DNA from: Azolla pinnata
Taxonomy: Eukaryota; Streptophyta; Polypodiopsida; Salviniales; Salviniaceae
Length of the DNA: 64,000 nt
Direction: 5' to 3'
Assembly (NCBI GenBank): GCA_037176905.1
Contig: JBBBWG010031086.1
Span: forward strand, 1-64,000
Every line of letters begins with the position of its first letter. Positions within the stretch are counted from its first letter, which is position 1. This document shows positions 60,701 through 64,000 of the stretch, piece by piece. Below the pieces are notes generated by a model. That model was not told the DNA's origin, searched no databases, and saw nothing but the letters and a program-made list of their open reading frames with translations. Both the position numbers and the translations under genes were made by a program.

Positions 60701-62123
60701 ATATTGGGGAAATAAAGAAATTATGGCTCTAATTTCTAAATTTTACAGATACATTTTATGTTTTTTTATCTTCTAGGGTAGTTGGCTTTCCTCCGAGGAT
60801 TTAAGGGACCTTTTCAGTCTCCGGGATAATGTCGGGTGAAGTATATTTTGATCATTATACATGCCTCATATTGAGCTCAAACTTTTTGAAGCCTTGTGCG
60901 ACCTGAAACTATTCATGTCAACCAGGTCAATTATTCACGATAACTTGAATTGCAAACGCTGTGGAGAAACAAATAATGATGTTAATCTTGACAATCACGG
61001 GGTAATGCTAGAAGGTGATATTGGTGCATTCGCAGATGTAGCAGGCTGTTTGGGTAGGCAAAGGCCCTGGGAAAAGCAGGTGATAAATAATTTTAATGTA
61101 TGTATTTACTCGTAAGTAAATTGATTGTAATACAATAAAGTTTACAAAGGGATAACGACAATGACCAATCACACATGGACAATAACAAAAACAGCAGTCG
61201 CCAAACAATGAAGGAACAACTTGATAATAATGCCTCCTAAATATTAATTATAAGTATTTGTCAAGCAATAAATAAATAATATCTTCCATAATAGAAAAAA
61301 ACTGTTCTGTCGGAGGTGTAGATTGGATCTCCTCTTGAAGAGGAGTTGAGAGACTGGGGCCATCACTCCCATCCTAGTACAGTTCCTGATACAATTCTTC
61401 AAGCTGTTGCCGGTGATGAGGTAAGTTTCAACTTGCAATTTGCATTTGGTTGGTCTGGACTCTGGATAGTGATGCCGTGTATTTAGAGAAATAAAGTTCA
61501 ATACCATGTAGTTTTTCCCTCCCTGGAACTATGCTATGTGAATGTTATATAACCCTTATTGCATGTCTATTTTGACAAAGTAAGGACTTCTACGGAGATG
61601 ATGTAAATATCAGAATATTTGGGGTAGCTAGAAAAACCCAGGAGTGCGATAGGGTCTTTTCCTAGCTTAATTTTCAACATACTTGCTGTCCCATAGTGTT
61701 TTCACGGTTCTCGTACTGTTCTGTGTATGGTCAGAAAAATGTTTCTTATCATTTTTTTTTAAAGGGTAAGCGTTTTCTGCTTTATAGGTATCCTTTGTTT
61801 TCACATGTCAAGTCGCTGGAAAACTTGTTCCAATTGACTCGTGCACGCCAGTCTCAAGGGCTCAAGAGAACAAGTCGCTGAAAGAAACCCGAGGACTCAA
61901 AATTGCTCTTCATGCTACGCGGACAAGTCATCCTAGCATTCCCGGATCTATCAGGAAAGAACATCACTCTGAACCAGGCAGTGCCTTGCTTTCTATAAAG
62001 ATAAGAAATTCCCCTACGACTAGATCAGTTAAATCAGTGACCACTCCTGCAAAGTATAACTTACCAGCAAAAAGAGCTAAAACCATTGAGATAGACGATA
62101 GTACAGATGATGAATTCATGTAA
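54705..62123 (+). CDS. RAD54: RAD54, SWI2/SNF2 DNA translocase of homologous recombination, 21 exons, 960 aa
   Basis: Exons: 54705-55018, 55601-55981, 57209-57307, 57383-57623, 58020-58145, 58341-58397, 58469-58555, 58655-58750, 58837-58887, 58983-59057, 59139-59225, 59428-59519, 59618-59750, 59864-59983, 60067-60180, 60276-60359, 60442-60519, 60777-60835, 60926-61079, 61322-61420, 61788-62123. Every intron is GT-AG, phases agree, and the sum is 961 codons. Helicase motifs are intact: ADDMGLGKTLQ (I, ~265), [12 protein letters not shown] (Ia), CDEAHRLKN (II, ~373), [14 protein letters not shown] (III), [16 protein letters not shown] (V), [20 protein letters not shown] (VI, ~695). Exon 1 encodes a cysteine-bearing, acidic N-terminus. 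The C-terminus [17 protein letters not shown] and a basic KRAK followed by an acidic end match plant RAD54. RAD54 acts in the nucleus with RAD51 in strand invasion and chromatin remodelling. The exon 18/19 junction is the least certain. Confidence 0.95.
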
Positions 62124-62457
62124 AGCATCATCAGAGTTGCAAAGCTGTCCATGGCATTGTCGAAGATCATGTTTGACAATTTCTCACGGAAGATGATTAG
62201 CAGCTGATTGTTGGCCTGCAGTTTTGCAAGAGGTTTGGTGGCAAACTGCCTCAATTGAAAAGGTGGATCGTGCAAAGATCCGGAAATGCACCTCATGGTG
62301 TGAATATTCTCCTATCATCACACTACTTCAAAGAGTTCAGATATGGTGCGGAATGCAGAATGAGATAATGAAAGAATTAGGTTCGTTAGGTCTTGTGATT
62401 GGATTAATAATGATCATATAGATAGTTGGTCTCCCTGTTATTACGTGATCAGTCTGG

Positions 62458-62463
62458 AATAAA
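62458..62463 (+). terminator. Possible polyadenylation signal of RAD54
   Basis: AATAAA lies 335 nt past the stop codon. A second AATAAA is at 62659-62664. Either could end the transcript; plant signals are loose. Confidence 0.35.
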
Positions 62464-62664
62464 ACCAAAGCATATATTGATGCTGAATCTAATGAAGCCT
62501 CAACTTGCTTAAAAAGATCATCATCCTGGAATCTCATGTCACAACCACCAAGATTCTTTACTGATTCTGGAAATGTATTTGTGTTTGGCCATTGTTGCGT
62601 ACTGCCAATCACTCAAATTTATTCTTTGGAAACCCGAAATGTATATCGCTGTTGTTAGAATAAA

Positions 62665-64000
62665 GATATGGATTGGGTAAGTAGCCTGCTGAGTCGGATA
62701 TCCTGCATTATCCCAAGATCGATGAAGTCTACTTTTGTTGGCAATGGGAGGTTTCTATTAAACGGTTGCAAACATGGAATTGAAACTTTAAATTTTCAGC
62801 TATATACTTTCCAGTCTTGAGAGGCCAAAGACATGCGAAAGATGGCACGTGGTGAACAGAGAGCAAAAGGTAGCGCTGCTGCAGATATGCCTTCAATGAA
62901 TGAAGATGAAATATCTCGGATTGCTCAACTACTTTCAGTTATAAATAGTACTTTCTCATGTGTGTGTCCAATGTGCAATCAATGTCACAGTGTGTGTATT
63001 TTTCTCACAACAAACTATTATCATTGTCTCCCTTGTTTAGTGCTAAAATTGGGTCCTAAAGTACTTTATTGGTGCGTAATGGGTGAGGCTCCCAAGACAC
63101 CTTATCATACACAAGCCATTTGATTAGATCTACAGTAGTTCAATAACAAAATGATCATTTCATCAATAGCAACCATCTGTCATTTGCGTACTTTGAAATT
63201 AGATTGTGGAAAGAGTATCTTTTGTGTCAATGGCAATGCGCAGAACTTACCTTGTCGTCGCTCTTCCTATCGACAAAACTATCGAAGATGCCCCATTTAC
63301 ATTACATGTATAGAGAGGCAATATGAAAATGCTCTTGGCTTTGAATATATATATATATATATATATCGATTGCGGGAGAAAGTTAATGGGGCATGATCAC
63401 AAGCATCATGCGGTTAGGCACGCGTCTTCTCTTTTGTTTTTTTTTGTCCTATTTTAAAATTGCTGTTGAAAAACCATTCATGCATTTCGGACGTGCGCGT
63501 GTTCTACACTCTTTCGAATGATCGTTTCTGTTCTGCGTGGAAGTGAGTAGTGTGGTGCAGCAACAGAAAAGAGAGAAAAAAAACGGATTGTTTTCTACGC
63601 ATTGCAATGGTGCACGAGGAATTAATTGTTCTTACGCGTTAATTCTAGTCATGAGGGGATTTAAGCATAGCAAATGGCGATGCATTCAGCATGATGTGAT
63701 GTTAATGTTGATGATTTTCTCGGAGGTCAAATTAAGAGGAATCTTGTACCCACACAAAAATGATCAGTTTCTCTCTGATGACCCCGATCGTTATAACAAC
63801 GTTGGTCGAGGCAACATGAGCTTAATATATTTCAAAATTTGCACATTTTTTGGAACGTGATGTTTTAGCTGGCTATCAGTTATAACATATGTTGAAAAAG
63901 TCAAGCATCAGTTCACATGGTTCTTGGATCTATAAGAGATACTCAGCGCTATCTTTTGATCTCTTGCTTGCCTATTCCCCAATCCTTCTATTTTGCAGGT
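62665..64000. other. Spacer to window end, no gene recognised
   Basis: An open frame at 62833-63123 has a charged start but no known domain. A (TA)n run is at 63347-63366. The last bases read CCTTCTATTTTGCAGGT, a good plus-strand splice acceptor, so an exon of another plus-strand gene may begin at 63999, just at the edge. Confidence 0.35.

Overview
This is nuclear DNA from a land plant. The evidence is the kind of genes (a plant-only FLZ zinc-finger protein, a GSO-type LRR receptor kinase, a relic of a plant MUT9-like kinase), the plant telomere word TTTAGGG, GT-AG introns, and wide AT-rich spacers full of microsatellites. The lineage cannot be read with confidence. Long introns, large repeat-filled spacers and very abundant ATGC-type microsatellites would suit a seedless vascular plant, but that is inference. 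Two runs of exactly 100 N mark scaffold joins, and both look like placeholders rather than real missing sequence.

Four protein genes can be modelled completely, with every splice phase consistent. From left to right: (1) an ASCC2-like CUE-domain protein on the minus strand (1795-9976, 9 exons, 849 aa); (2) an FCS-like zinc finger (FLZ) protein on the minus strand (18328-20477, 2 exons, 422 aa); (3) a GSO1/GSO2-like LRR receptor kinase with about 32 LRRs on the plus strand (39063-43749, 3 exons, up to 1380 aa); (4) RAD54, the SWI2/SNF2 recombination translocase, on the plus strand (54705-62123, 21 exons, 960 aa), with an E2F-type site just upstream. Weaker calls are a 213-codon low-complexity open frame at 51367, two phase-matched exons of a possible small membrane protein near 31 kb (minus), and one isolated exon of a MUT9-like kinase (29366-29523, minus).

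The rest is repeat-rich. A TIR-bearing non-autonomous element family (called MITE-A here) is present at 1, 172, 10166, 12726 and 21826. A second dispersed AT-rich family (family B) is present at 14130, 35345, 49500 and 49775. Other repeats are an interstitial telomere-like tract (14648-14838), ATGC higher-order arrays (21.3-25.1 kb), a ~210-bp tandem array (25.9-27.4 kb), and several minisatellites: 55 bp at 36541, 31 bp at 37070, ~185 bp at 38006, 10 bp at 47343, 40 bp at 50690. There is a decayed LINE tail (47655-49395). A 351-bp LTR-like element (33768-34118) carries a perfect five-unit heat-shock element, a TATA box and a 12-bp hairpin, and directly abuts a tRNA-like Pol III box pair.

The four genes do not form a pathway: they are translation-associated quality control, SnRK1-linked regulation, cell-surface peptide sensing and homologous recombination. 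The most unusual material is in the repeats and in how they enter genes: a TTAGGG hexamer tract translated as Asn-Pro repeats in the FLZ protein, a Ser/Ala microsatellite inside the LRR N-cap region of the receptor kinase, and the heat-element LTR.
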